Shown piece after piece: positions 46,084-58,211 of a stretch of 64,000 bases of DNA. The stretch spans positions 26,872,815 to 26,936,814 of the forward strand of contig OX291543.1 of assembly GCA_946406115.1 (NCBI GenBank), written 5' to 3'. Origin of the DNA: Apoda limacodes (Eukaryota > Arthropoda > Insecta > Lepidoptera > Limacodidae). A program made the position numbers and the translations under genes. Position 1 is the first letter of the stretch, and every line of letters starts with the position of its first letter. Under the pieces are notes generated by a model, which did no database searches, was not told the origin of the DNA, and saw nothing but the letters and a program-made list of their open reading frames with translations.

Positions 46084-48128
46084 GTGAGTATAAGAATATA
46101 TGATTATAAGCTTTTACATAATTATAAGGAAAATAACCTTAAAATCAAAATTGTCATTGATAAACAATATTTAAAATATCAAAATATAAGCATTATACAT
46201 TACTGTCAATGTTGCTCGGAGTCGGAACAAGGACCGCGTCTAAAAAGCAATGTATAAATGCCGTGAGCAACAGAGTCGTATGATCGATGCGTGTCTTTCT
46301 GGTAGTGATTTTCTACGATATTTTATTGCTTTTATCGACATTTTTCAGAGTGTCGAATCAGAACTTAATGTTTTAAACTCTGATTTACGTACCTACTGCC
46401 AATTTCATACCATTTTGCAGTAATTATATTAAATAGGCTGAGGTTTTGAAATTGCTAGTTTTATTAACCACTCTACAGAATTTCTCTAAACTTTTACTGA
46501 TACACTATACTGTATAAATAATGTCAAAATTCTAAGTTTTAATTCTTTTTAATGTCCGTAACGAATTGGATATAAGTGCTAAAACAGAACCCTTATAATT
46601 TTGTCATGTCCGTTCGTTCGTATGTTACAATCTTTGCACCGATCCAGAAAAAAAAATAGTTAGGTATCCTATGTAAACTGGCCTACAGTTTTGTAGTCAA
46701 CCTGAGAAAAGATAAAAATCATACAGTTGTGTGAGGGTGTCGTTGTATAGGTCTGCAAAAAAATTGGTTGTTTCTAAGTAACTTATAGCTAGTTATTTGC
46801 TTTCAAAACAAAATCGGTTTATAAGTTTTTTTGGATATCCGCATTCTCATTCTACAGAACCCTATACACGTGTAAGCCCGCACGCAATCGGCCGCTTTTT
46901 TTAACCGACTTTATATGGATCATATTTCCATATGGAGTCCTACAAAGGCAAACAGGTGTGCCAAATTTCATAAGTGTATTTATGTTTGTTTTTCTACATA
47001 TTTCTCAGAAACATAATCGGATTATAATTATTTTTTTTTGTCAAATAAGATATGGTCTGTAAATGTGTACAGTAGGAGACACATCGAGCTACCCACAATA
47101 CCAAACCTTTAACTAAAACGTTTCGCTATAGATAAATCGAAAATATGAGCAGCCACTGTGAGACGAAATAATAAATTACGACTATCTCTCTTTCATTAAT
47201 AATAATGACTTATAATGTAATAATATAAGCTAATAATATAAAATATGAGATAAAGATAGAGAGTGCCCATAATTTTAGCTCTCTCTTTTTATTGCTCTGT
47301 CGCATTCATTTATTTATCGCATTCATTATTTTACTCGGCGCGCAGGCTATTATAGTAGGTACGGCTCCTTTTCCTAACAAAAATCAATTTTATGGTCCCA
47401 TCCAGAAGTAAGCATCGCACTTGTCATGCATGTAGGTTTTACATAAGTGCTTCAATATCGATATGGAACACGTCGAGAAACTATTGCTTCCCTAAGTATG
47501 TCTTTAAACACGTTTCTTTTCATTTATTATAAAAATGGTTAAAACTACGTAAATACTGATAAGATCAATGTTTTCTTTATGAAATACTCTACAATATTGT
47601 CTTTGGATATATGTTGTTAGGACTTACCTATAGTTTACAAAATATGCAAATTTTTCAGAAATGCAAACTTCTTACTATGTATACCTGATAATAAAAACGA
47701 ACACTTAACTAACCAAGCTAGAAAGGCATTATTTATCAAAGGATGGGCTATAAAAAAGGAGTTACCTTTTTTTATATCACTAAGGTGGCAAACAAGCAAC
47801 CCTTGAAAAAGTTGCCGACCCTTCAAAAATCCATTAACTTCTTTCTTGAAGAACCCCAAACTGTAGTCCTCAGAGAAAACCTTGGCAGGGAGCTCATTGC
47901 ACAACTCAATTACCTACTTGTTTCGGGTACCAAAGCTTCTACAATAATCTGTAAGGTATCATATTGTAGCTCAATAACTTAAGATTTTAACTTTTTTAGC
48001 TGTTATATCACAACTGCTGTTGACTTCCTATAAATAGAGCAAGAAAGATAAAAATGTATTTTTTTAATGTTTTTATAATATGTTGATGGCTGTATTTTGA
48101 AAAAGAAGACTTATCATTCTGAATTTGG
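46084..48128. other. Spacer after the THAP exon, with repeat remnants
   Basis: 46585-46640 resembles the 20.2-kb repeat family. 46775-46865 (TTATAAGTTTTTTTGGATATCCGC and ATTCTCATTCTACAGAACCC) is found inverted at 57840-57930. 47755-47930 is a minus-strand LINE scrap of the 29.4-kb family (CTAAGGTGGCAAACAAGC, CCTTGGCAGGGAGCTCATTG). No THAP exon 2 was detected. Confidence 0.5.
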
Positions 48129-48640
48129 TACCGTAAAATGGGGTGAATAGGTACAAAATGGAACTTCATGCTAAATTTTATCGACCATTAAGTAAAAATA
48201 TATCACCAATAACTGTTTCCAAAGTTTCCCAGCCGCTTGTAGATTAATAAAAAGGTTGCCAATGGCTGAAACATGATTTTCAGCAAAATATATGCCATCC
48301 CTATTTAGGCTAGAAAAGGGGTGACCTGGCACAGTTAAGGGGTGAATCGGGAAAAATCGTAGGGCTGTCCCTAACCATATCTTAAACTGGTAGGTAGGTT
48401 AGGTAAGTACGTATAGTTATCTTCATCTCTTATTTTTTATGGAAATAAAACAAAAACATCGATTATCTAAATCAAGTAGGAACGACATGTAGATAATTAG
48501 TTAAATTTAACGAGGAATACGTTTCCTCTAAATAATATTAAAAAAACAAAACAAGAATTCTAACAACACTTAAAAATGAGATTAATAAAATATGCTTACT
48601 GGGTACTAACTGAACCATAATCTACTCTACATCGTCATTT

Positions 48641-48913
48641 GACTCCCTCGCAGCCTAGTTGGTAGTGCTGCCGACTGCTGCACAGAGGGTGTAGGTTCGA
48701 TTCCCGCATAAGACATACATTTATGTGATAAATAACATTTGTGTTTGTCTTGAGTCTGGGTGTATTTATGTATAATATGTATGTATTTACAAAAAAAAAA
48801 AGTAATATATATGTATCTGTATCCGTTGTCTGACACCCATAACACAAGCTCTGCTTACTTTGGGGCCAGACGGCGCTGTATGTAATGTCCAAAAATATTT
48901 ATTTATTTATTAT
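48641..48913 (+). mobile_element. tRNA-derived SINE, copy 2 (best preserved)
   Basis: It starts GACTCCCTCGCAGCCTAGTT, with A box TAGTTGGTAGTG and an exact B box GGTTCGATTCC (48694-48704). The body (TGTGTTTGTCTTGAGTCTGG, AACACAAGCTCTGCTTACTT) is shared with the copies at 15.2 and 62.3 kb, and the tail is ATATTTATTTATTTATTA. It sits inside the pogo transposon and is therefore younger than it. Confidence 0.9.
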
Positions 48914-49686
48914 CGTCAAGGAGAATACGCATTACATTCATCATTCTACTTACTTCATCTTTTACATAATAGTTTTTTATTTTTTGCCCTTTTGGTTGTA
49001 GATTAAGTCGACTATTTAAAGCTATTTGTTGATTTTGCTTAAAATCTATTATCACCATATTATCGAGGTTTTCAACTGTGAATTTTATTTTTTCTTACTT
49101 AAAACTTTTGTCTACTACTTCACTGTGTTTTCTTTGCCTTCCTGGTCTATTTCAATTTTATTTGATATAACAAAATTATCTTCAAAAAGAATAGGCATGT
49201 GAAGGTGAATTTCTGAAACTTCTGGAAACTGATAGTTATTGTTATTAATATGATCAAACATAAGCTCATTTTCTAGACCTTCATTCTCTATGTATTTTTC
49301 TGGTCTTTGTATTTCTGGTTATTGCTGTCATCGTGTTCTTTTTATACTCCTTCATAAGAGATGGTTTTTTAAATACGTTTTCTATTTTTGTATTGCATTG
49401 TTTGTGTGTTTCTTCTGTATCGTGAAATGACTGTTGTTTTAGTTTACTCTGTTCCTTGGCGCTGATTGGCCTAGATTTAGTTTCTATTGGTGAATTGTTG
49501 TATTTACTTTTTGTATAACTCTTTTTTATTTGTTTTTCGGTAGATGAATTTTTAGATATTATTTGAAAATTGACCGGTGATTTGGCTTTTGAACTAGCAA
49601 TTTTCGGTGTGTCAAGTGTCTTCGAAGTACTAATTTTTATTTTATATTTTGCTTCGAATTTTCTATTTTTGGTTTCTGGTATTTTT

Positions 49687-51153
49687 TTAAGCGATAAGTC
49701 GTTGAGGCTTATTTTTAATCGATGATGTCGGTTTTAGAACAGTGTAACTTTTTTGCAATTTAACCGATGCGTTAGTATTAGTCTCAGTTATAGTTCTATC
49801 TAATGTTACTTTGTTTTCTTCTAAATCAGATCCATCTGATTTATTCCTGATGCTTTTTTCTTCGTTGCTCTCCTTTTCAGACATTTCACTTTCGAATTCT
49901 GCATTTTAGCCCGGTTTCACATTGATTTTCTTTCTATTGTTACTTATGATTTTGTTACTACCAGAGCCATACCGCATTTCTTTTATTAAAGCTAATACTG
50001 TCCGGTCAATGGCTTTCTTAATTTCAGCAAATCCTTGTGTTGTATTGACTGGAAGTGTTTCTAACACTTTATTTTTGTTTAAAGGACTTATACCTTCCTT
50101 CATAAACCCTGATCGTATATTAGTAGCAGTTTGGCATTTTATGTGATCTAACAGATTACTTAACAGCCTCGGAAATACACTTTTGGGAATGTTGGCTGTA
50201 GTACTACAGTCTTTCCATTTAAAAAAAAGTATCCCTCCATGTGCCTTTCGTGGGTCTAAAGAATGCCACATCCAAGGGCTGCGTCAGATGAGTTAAGTTT
50301 GTGGCCTGGAAAATGAAATTAATATTATGTTCTCTACATTTAAAAATGAGACCAAGTGAAAAATGGGAAGAGAGATTGTCTCCCATCAATATTTTCTTGC
50401 CGATTTTCCCTTGGAAGTATGGCATTGCAATAGTGCGCATCCAATCCTCAAACGTTTGACTATCCAACCATCCAAACGTTGTACTGACAGTCTTTTGGTC
50501 CTTGTTTAACCCAAGTTTCATACAAATGTTTTGACTTGTATACGACATAGCATGGTACTAATTATCCTTCGGCAGATGCTGCCATCATTATAGATGTGGA
50601 TGCCTTACTGTGATTCATGACCCTCTCCAGATATATCGCTCCTCTTTTTGTGATAACTTTTCGCCTTCCGGGGTCGTCGGTCGGATTTGTTTCGTCGTAG
50701 CTAACAATATTGGCTACAGACGCCCGTAATCTCTTGATGTTTTGACTTAACTTCAAAAATATTCTTTGTATCTTTTTAAGAAAGTTTTGACAAAGTCAGG
50801 ACCGGGAAGATATTCTTTATATCTGTTATCGGTTATACCTGCTCGACCAAGACAACCCTTGACTAATATCCTTAGGTCATAGGTATCCAATGGATACCCC
50901 CCCCACTCCAAACAATGGTTTGAGTTTACAAGGATGTAAATCTCAGCTTCTACTGTTAAAACCATTTGACCTTCTTGCTTTTTCATAAATCTGGTGTTAT
51001 GTCTATGTAACACTGATTTAGGTATGTTATACTTTTGAGCTATGGTAGCCAATGAACTGTTTGAAATTTCGTATTCTAAGAGTGCAATGTGCATTATTAT
51101 TTCATCGTATTTTTTATACTACCTCGCGCCAACTGACTGTATACACGAGGCAT
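49687..51153 (-). pseudogene. pogo/Tigger/jerky-type transposase, decayed
   Basis: Minus strand. A likely start is the ATG at 51153 (MPRVYSQLARGS), quickly frame-broken. 51094-50753 holds the helix-turn-helix DNA-binding part (LATIAQKYNIPKSVLHRH) and the CENP-B-like second half (WGGYPLDTYDLRILV). 50756-50562 carries the first catalytic Asp block (NIVSYDETNPTDDPGRRKVI). 50548-50219 carries the second and third (KILMGDNLSSHFS and HLTQPLDVAFFRP). 50271-49906 is the region after the DDE core, and 49884-49687 a Ser/Lys/Glu-rich tail. Frame changes near 51105, 50560 and 50235 make it non-functional. The enzyme would cut at the TA-flanked ends described for 48131-51751. Confidence 0.87.
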
Positions 51154-51753
51154 ATCTGAAAATAAAAAATCTCAATGTTACCTACTTATTTTACCTAACA
51201 TTATTAGAGAGCAAGCTACAACTAAAAACCATTTTTGTCATTTTCTTATCTTTTATTTGATACTCCAATTTAAATTGTATCGTACCTTCTATTTTTAGAT
51301 AAAACATCTGCCAGTGGTCAAAAGTATCCCAAATGTTAATTATAAACCATAGATGTGCCAAATTTCATCTAAATCCGTTTTACTGTTTTTGCGTAATTGA
51401 GCTACAAACGTCTAAACATAGGAACAAAATTTCATATTTATAATAGTAGTAGGTAAGTAAGTAGTAGTATCAATGACTTGAAATTTTGTGGCAGCCCTGT
51501 CCCTATACAAACTTGATTGTTCCCATTAAAGTCTCATTCATAGTCCCTATTAACATAGATTGACGTTCCTATTCACATCTACAGCGTGCCTATTCACCCC
51601 TTGTCTGTATCTATTAGCCTCGGAACGAAATCGAACCTACTACTATAAATATTTTTGCAACAGTGACTATACTTAACTTTAATTGTACTTTTCTTTTATT
51701 CAACTTCAAATGTTCATAATTGGTTTTGTCCCTATTCACCCTGTTTTACGGTA

Positions 51754-52392
51754 TCATTTTGTAGGTAATTTATCAACAATGATTTAGCTTTGAAAGTAAG
51801 CTCCTAAATCCTACCGTTTAAGTAGAAAATGAAGAAAACCAGACTGAGTGATCATATCTTAGCGTGTTTATATATCGACATCAAGCACACATATGAAAGC
51901 TACATTCATGCCAAGTTCCTTTCTTCCGTAGGTATTCCAAGTTAAGGACTTTTACTATTATGTCTTGCTATTGGGCAGTTCCATACACTTAGACTTCTGT
52001 AATCTGTCTTATGGACTGCGCAATAGCCTCACAAACTATAGAAAAAGACGAAGCGAATATGCGGTCTTTTTTCTCTTTCTATCAACGTTCGCCATTTTGT
52101 TTGTTGATGTTTATTAAAACAAGTTAGAAAGAGGGAAGAGACCTTCGTTTCGCTTCGCCTTGCGCATTTCCTGCGCTGCTCTGTCCCAGTTCTTTATGTC
52201 TGTCTATGGGCAGTTTATCATTGGGCAGATAACTCAAGTCTATGGAAGGTAATCGGAGGTAAATTCGAAAGAATACTCGATTAAAATTAGAACATCCCTA
52301 ATTTATACGGTAAATCGTTACTGTATTTTATTTTAAAATGTAAGTAAACAATAATGAAGGATTCTACTTAATTACATTAGAATTTATTTAAA
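51754..52392. other. Upstream region of the PIF1 gene
   Basis: No repeat end or coding exon was recognised. The start of PIF1 transcription must lie here. No TATA box or initiator could be assigned with confidence. Confidence 0.4.
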
Positions 52393-55300
52393 ATGGAGCC
52401 GTCAGATATTTTTTTAAGTTGCGCTGCTACGTTAGAGTGGACGACCTCTCAGGGGTCCATCATAAGAAAGGTTAATTACAAATCAGCCGGTCTAAGATTG
52501 ATTAGAAACGAATTCCGAGAGATTTACTTGGAGGTTTCTAGCGAAAAACATGCTTCTATTAGATTAGCACTGAAAGGAATAAATGTATTCAAAAAATTTA
52601 TGGCTGAGGGCAAAGCAAGTGTTAAGTTTCAAGAGGTTGGCTGCACTTTATTTATATCGAATGCACCGCCGACTAACCTTGTGTCATTCCTTCGATCAAT
52701 TTTTGTAAAAATGACTACCGACAAGGATCAAGTTAAGAACACATCTTCACAGATGAGAAATAAGCTACTGAGTGGTAAAACTCAAGGATTTGATGAAATA
52801 AGTCCTGTTACTATTGCTGATATACATAATGCCAGAAGTAAGATATCCAAATCATCTGTAACAACTCCTTCGCCTCCTTCTAAGAAGCGTAAATCCGAAG
52901 ACGTATGTAGAGGTCCTGCTCCTAAGAAGTTATATTCACCATCACCACTAACATCCACAAGTTCTTTGAATGTAGAGCAACAAAGGGTGTTGGAAGCATG
53001 TCTCAGCGGCAAGAATATATTTTTTACTGGGTCAGCTGGAACAGGAAAGAGTTTTTTGTTGAAGAGGATTGTTGCAGCGTTACCCCCCGATGTCACTGTG
53101 GCCACTGCCTCTACTGGTGTAGCAGCTTGTCATGTGGGTATGTACCATAAGAATTGTGTTATTTTGCAAAGAATATTTTTAACCAAGAAGCATCCTCACA
53201 TACTGAAATACTAGTGCAGGTAGGTTGTTTTAGGTTAGGGTTTTTTGTGTAAAACGCAGGTAGGTAGGTTGTTTTAGGTTAGGATTTTTTTGAGTAAAAC
53301 GCAGGTAACAAACATGAAGTATGTTCAGTACATACCAGTAAATTAAAAATAAACATTTTTACAAAACCCATACAAACACTTTTTTTCCACTGATTTCTGC
53401 ATTCCATTGGTTATAACATGCTTCTTCATTGATTAAAATTATTTTTATGTTAAAATAATATCTGCCTAAAAAGTAAAAAAAAGTTATTTCAGCAACAGCA
53501 TTCCGATAAGTATATAATCTTACATAATAGTAAACATTAATGAAATATTTAATGCAAAATGTGCTTAGGGTTAATGTTAAACTGGACATGGGGCTTCTGT
53601 GGTAAAAGTTGTACAGGTTGCAAACATGTTCTGATCTGTATATTTGTTTTGAAACACTTAACTCAACAAGCGTCCCCATACTAAGGAAATTATCCGCCCT
53701 TGCGTACAAAAGGACATACACCTAACTTTATTATGTTTATTTCTCTTTATTTATTTTTAGGTATGTTCCCTAATATATACAGCATAAAAAAAAAGTAATA
53801 AGAATAAGTTTATGATAAATATAATAAGTAATAATAAATTTATTTCAAAAAAAGGCATAGTTTTTTATATGTAGCAAATTACCTGGGGTCAAAATGAACA
53901 CTATGCTACTGCTAATAAAATCCAAAATCCAACTGAAAATGGCGCAACATAAATGGCGGCCGGATCAAATTACCAAAATAATTTCTGATAAAAAAATATT
54001 AAAGGCACAAAATATTGTCCACCCAAAAATGTGAACGTAGGACAGGCCATTGGCTTCACTTCTGAATACTTACAATTAGCCTGTCTGATAAAAGTCATCC
54101 TGAAAAAAAATCCCCTGCGACACAAGTCGCTTAGAGACCACTGTGGTCCCTAGGACGCATAATGGGTTAAATTAAAAATAAAAATATACAAATTGAACAT
54201 AACATTATCATGGTTCTTACTGTGATTAGCAGTTGAAGATCTGAGCTCAGCTCCTGTCAAATCACGTTACTATTAATGTTATATCTAGTAGTTGCCACAA
54301 TTCCGTTAAATGTGCAGCTTGTTTACCCTATTATAGAATACAGAGAGTGTTGTCACTCAATAACCACTTACAAGGACCCGTGTTGCTCATAATATAGTGC
54401 AGCTAGAGTTTTGCTGCGATATTGTGCGTATGGCAAACTTCTCTGACCTTGTGACATACCCAAAACTACTGTATTTAAATGCTGTGAACTTACGCGAGAC
54501 TAGTGACTGTCCTATGCCACAGCCCAGTGGATCTATACCTTTAAAATAAGATGGAGGGGTTAGATAGAGTTAATATAGCTACCACTGAGGGACAGGCCAG
54601 CCTAGGGTAGACACATACTAGGGCTGTCCTCTATGCGGCAGATAAAAACATTAGACTATAGTATTTTCTTGTTTCATAATTTTAGAGTGTGATTCCTTCC
54701 ATAGTTATTTTTCTTAAAATTATTTTGGGATTCTATTTCCGCAATAAATCTGCACTTATCGAGTTAATGCAAAAGCTAGAGGCACTCCATCAAGATACTT
54801 GTAACTATACCTCATTTGTCAAATTATCATAGGCACTTTAAAAAATGGGCAGATAAACATATATACATACGGGCTAAAACAATATGATTTAAGCCAGTTT
54901 ATACCCTCCTCCTTGTTCATGGCTTCGCCTTGTGGGCGAAAAGATGCAAGTCAATATCTTATTTTTTTCTGTCCAATAATGGCTCATAAAATAAAAATAT
55001 TTTTTTTCTCATAATAGTAACAATAATGAGAATTTTTAATTAGTTTTTTTTATAACAAAGTGTTTCTTTTTCAATTTAAAATTCACAGCTTAGTTACATA
55101 CCTTACTTAAATATGTACCTATGAAGAAATCAACGGAATACGATTATTCCATTCTTCCATTGCCATTTCCTAAAGTACCTTCCAGTTCTGTTCTTATTGT
55201 GCGAATACATATAACAAAAACTGGATTTATACTCTTCCTTCTGTATGGTGCTTATTTGTGTTTTATAAATTATTACAGGTGGAACAACTCTTCATGCATT

Positions 55301-56522
55301 TGCTGGCATAGGCGATGGAAGTGGCTCAGAACATAACTTATGTGAGAGAGCTCTGAAAATTCCATTAGTTGTTCAGAAGTGGAGAAAATGTAAACATTTG
55401 ATCATAGATGAAATATCAATGGTTGATGGCACATTTTTTGAGGTTTTTACTGTCTACTTATTATTTTGAAAAACCTAGTAGGATTATATCACATCATACT
55501 TATCATACTTATCTTATATTTTTCAGAAACTGGAAGTAGTTGCTAGATATGTAAGAAAAAATGAGAAGCCATTTGGAGGCATTCAACTGATACTGTGTGG
55601 TGATTTTCTTCAGTTACCTCCAGTTGTTGATAAGGGCAAGACAGGAAAAAGATTTTGCTTTCAATCCCCATGTTGGGACAAATGTATTGAATTATGTTTT
55701 GAACTCAAAGAGGTGCATAGACAAAAAGATCAAGAATTTGTATCTATACTTAACAGCATAAGAATCGGTCGAGTTACTAAGGAAATAAGTGATAGACTTC
55801 TTAATACAGCAAGACAAAAAATAGAAAGTGATGGTATTTTGGCGACTAGATTGTGTTCACATACCAATGATTCTAAAATGATAAATGATTCAAAATTGAG
55901 AGATTTAGACACAGAAGAGAAAGTTTTCACATCACAAGATAGTGAAAATGCAACAAAGTTACTCGACATGCAAACAGTTGCTCCCTCAAAATTAGTGTTG
56001 AAAGTTGGAGCACAAGTAATGTTACTTAAAAATATTAATGTAAATTCTGGTTTAGTCAATGGTGCAAGAGGTGTAGTTGTCAGATTTGAAGAAAGTTTCC
56101 CTGTAGTGAGATTTAAGAACAAAAAAGAATATGTTGCAAGATCTGAGCGTTGGTATATAAAGAATGCTAATGGATCCCTACTTTGTCGGAGACAGGTTCC
56201 ACTAAACCTTGCTTGGGCTTTTTCAATACATAAATCACAAGGATTAACTTTAGACTGTGTAGAAATGTCACTTTCAAAAATATTTGAGGCAGGACAGGCC
56301 TATGTAGCTTTAAGCAGAGCACAGAGCTTAGACACATTAAGAGTGTTAGATTTTGATTCGCGTCATGTTTGGGCAGATCCCAATGTATTAGAATTTTACC
56401 AGAAATTTAGACGGCGTCTACAACAAATGGAAATCATTCCTCTTGGTCGGCCATTATGTAATAAAGCAAGCAAAAAATCCAAACTGAGAGATATTATTGA
56501 AAAAAAATTAAAAAGGAGATAA
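52393..56522 (+). CDS. PIF1: PIF1-family 5'-to-3' DNA helicase
   Basis: Three exons, 52393-53137, 55279-55442 and 55527-56522, join in frame to 634 codons plus stop; human PIF1 is of similar size (about 640 aa). Donors are GTATGT and GTTTTT; acceptors are TTACAG and TTTCAG. PIF1 unwinds DNA 5' to 3' using ATP, removes G-quadruplexes and assists replication and telomere maintenance in nucleus and mitochondria. Visible: the animal-type N-terminal domain (1-115), a basic KKRKSEDV stretch (possible nuclear signal, about 165), Walker A GSAGTGKS (213-220), TASTGVAACHVGGTTLHAFAG across the first junction, Walker B IIDEISM (D292, E293), CGDFLQLPPV (327-336), and the C-terminal helicase block SIHKSQGLTLDCVE and QAYVALSRA (about 559-568). 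All key residues look intact. The domain order and introns argue for the host gene, not a Helitron helicase. Intron 1 (2.1 kb) holds a short direct repeat (GGTAGGTTGTTTTAGGTTAGG-like) at 53219-53290. Confidence 0.95.
53138..55278 (+). other. PIF1 intron 1
   Basis: 2141 bp between donor GTATGT and acceptor TTACAG. Near its start AGGTAGGTTGTTTTAGGTTA occurs twice (53219 and 53262), a local duplication. No nested gene was supported: the minus-strand 120-aa frame 53721-53359 has no domain. Confidence 0.8.
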
Positions 56523-58207
56523 TAGCAGCTATTTTTAGATAGTTTTCATTTGTATGACTATTTTATTTATTATTTTTATTTAAATAACTACCAGACATTT
56601 ATGGACTAATTATAATCGACTGAATTACTAGCTTATAAAAAACTAAAAACAATGGAAATTAGTTTTATTTCATTGATAAGATTAAGGTCATCGGTGAGCC
56701 AGGTTTGTTGCCATTGAATTGGGATAGACTTACCTCCTATTACTTTTGTTGGCCGTGAAAGTTGACTTTCATACTATTTCTCATTTTTCCCCTAAGGGGG
56801 AAGCAATTTACTTATCTGGGAAATTTATTGCTATTGATTTTGAAAATTCTGACACAGTAGAAACTTTACTCAGTATATGATATTTGTAAAAACACTGGCA
56901 GTTCCCTAGAATAATATTTATTGCAAATAACTAAGAAACTCTGTTGGGTCTGTTGTCTGTTGCCTCCAGTGATGGGATTTAGTAGAACTTATCAACCGAT
57001 TTTGTTCAAAATAATTTTGGTCGAAACTATAAGTAAAGAAAAAATCTAATTTCGGATCTTAAATTACGCGGTAATTATTTTCATGTACAACATAAAGTAA
57101 AATCGTTATTATTAAGGATATTTTGATAGCTTCTAGGACCTAGCAGTGAGGAAAAGGTTCTTAAAAATAAATTCATAAATCCATCTTATAGTACTGGAAC
57201 CGATGTCGTAGCAATACATTCTGAGCTGAGCGTCTTAGCCAATCACGATCAAAGAGGCGTGGTCAGTTTGAAAAGTGTTAGTAGGAGCCTATGTCGATAA
57301 ATATAAATTTGGCGACTAAAGATAAGATTTTTACTAACTATGAAATTAATAATCTACTCATACTTGGCTCAAATAATTATTAAACTTTATGACATCCACT
57401 TTTTTACTAAATAAAATATAACCTTATGAACCAAACTATACATATTGTCTTGCTTTGTCCTTTGTCCTAAATGACTGACGGATTAACGCACAGCCTAAAC
57501 CGCTGATCGTAGAGACCTGAAACTTAGACGGCGTGTTCTTTGTATGACGTAGGCATCCGATAAGAAAGGAAAAGTATGTTTTGGACAATGTGATTCCTTG
57601 ATCCAATCTACTTCAAATTTTTCTACTTTAAGTTGTTATACACACGTTCTGGAAGGTTTCTGTAAAAAAAGGTTGACCCTTTTTTTAAGTCGGACTCGTG
57701 CAATAAGGGTAAACCGATGGTAATGAAATTATGTTAAGTTGTTATTTAACTGGTAATTTGTCAGATTTATTTGCTAGGAGTAAAACATAAGTTCCCTAGT
57801 AATTCTGTGTCTATGACGTAAATACACTTTTGAAGAGTTAGGGTTCTATAGAATGAGAATGCGGATAATCAAAAAAACTTATAAACCAATTTTGTTTTTA
57901 AAGCAAATAACTCGCTGTAAGTTACTTAGAAACTTCCAATTTTGACGCATTAATTTGAATACTACTAGCTCATTTTTGGTCGTATGACAAAAAAAAATAT
58001 ACCAATATTTTTGATTTTTCAAGGACTTTAATACTACATTCAAACTAAAAACCTTGTTGATCCTCATTGCCCGAATTTATCCAGTCCGTAATAGTTCTAC
58101 TGTCGGGAGGAGTGTCCGAAGGGAACCTAATAGTACGAGATCCCGCTGCAGGATTGGTGCGCTCATCGACTTTTTGTTTAAAACCAAATTTTTATGTTTA
58201 TTTATAA
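56523..58207. other. Region downstream of PIF1 with repeat remnants
   Basis: No AATAAA is seen soon after the PIF1 stop. 57440-57760 is an inverted copy of the 24.8-kb repeat (ACGCACAGCCTAAACCGCTG, AGTCGGACTCGTGCAATAAG). 57840-57930 is an inverted copy of 46775-46865. No gene is seen. Confidence 0.55.
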
Positions 58208-58211
58208 TTAA

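Larger units (their letters stand above)
48131..51751 (-). mobile_element. pogo-type DNA transposon with TA duplication
   Basis: Inverted ends: CCGTAAAATGGGGTGAATAG at 48131 and the complement of CCGTAAAACAGGGTGAATAG ending at 51751, matching over about 31 bp with four differences. TA lies at both outer sides (48129-48130, 51752-51753). More copies of the TIR core lie just inside (GGGGTGAATCGGG at about 48340; CCTATTCACCCCTTG at about 51590), probable subterminal transposase sites. The 3.6-kb body holds a minus-strand pogo/jerky-type transposase remnant and, near the left end, a SINE at 48641-48913. Confidence 0.9.

Noticed and set aside
53359..53721. Minus-strand gene in PIF1 intron 1
   Set aside because: 120 aa without domain, signal or neighbouring exon; the composition equals the intron.
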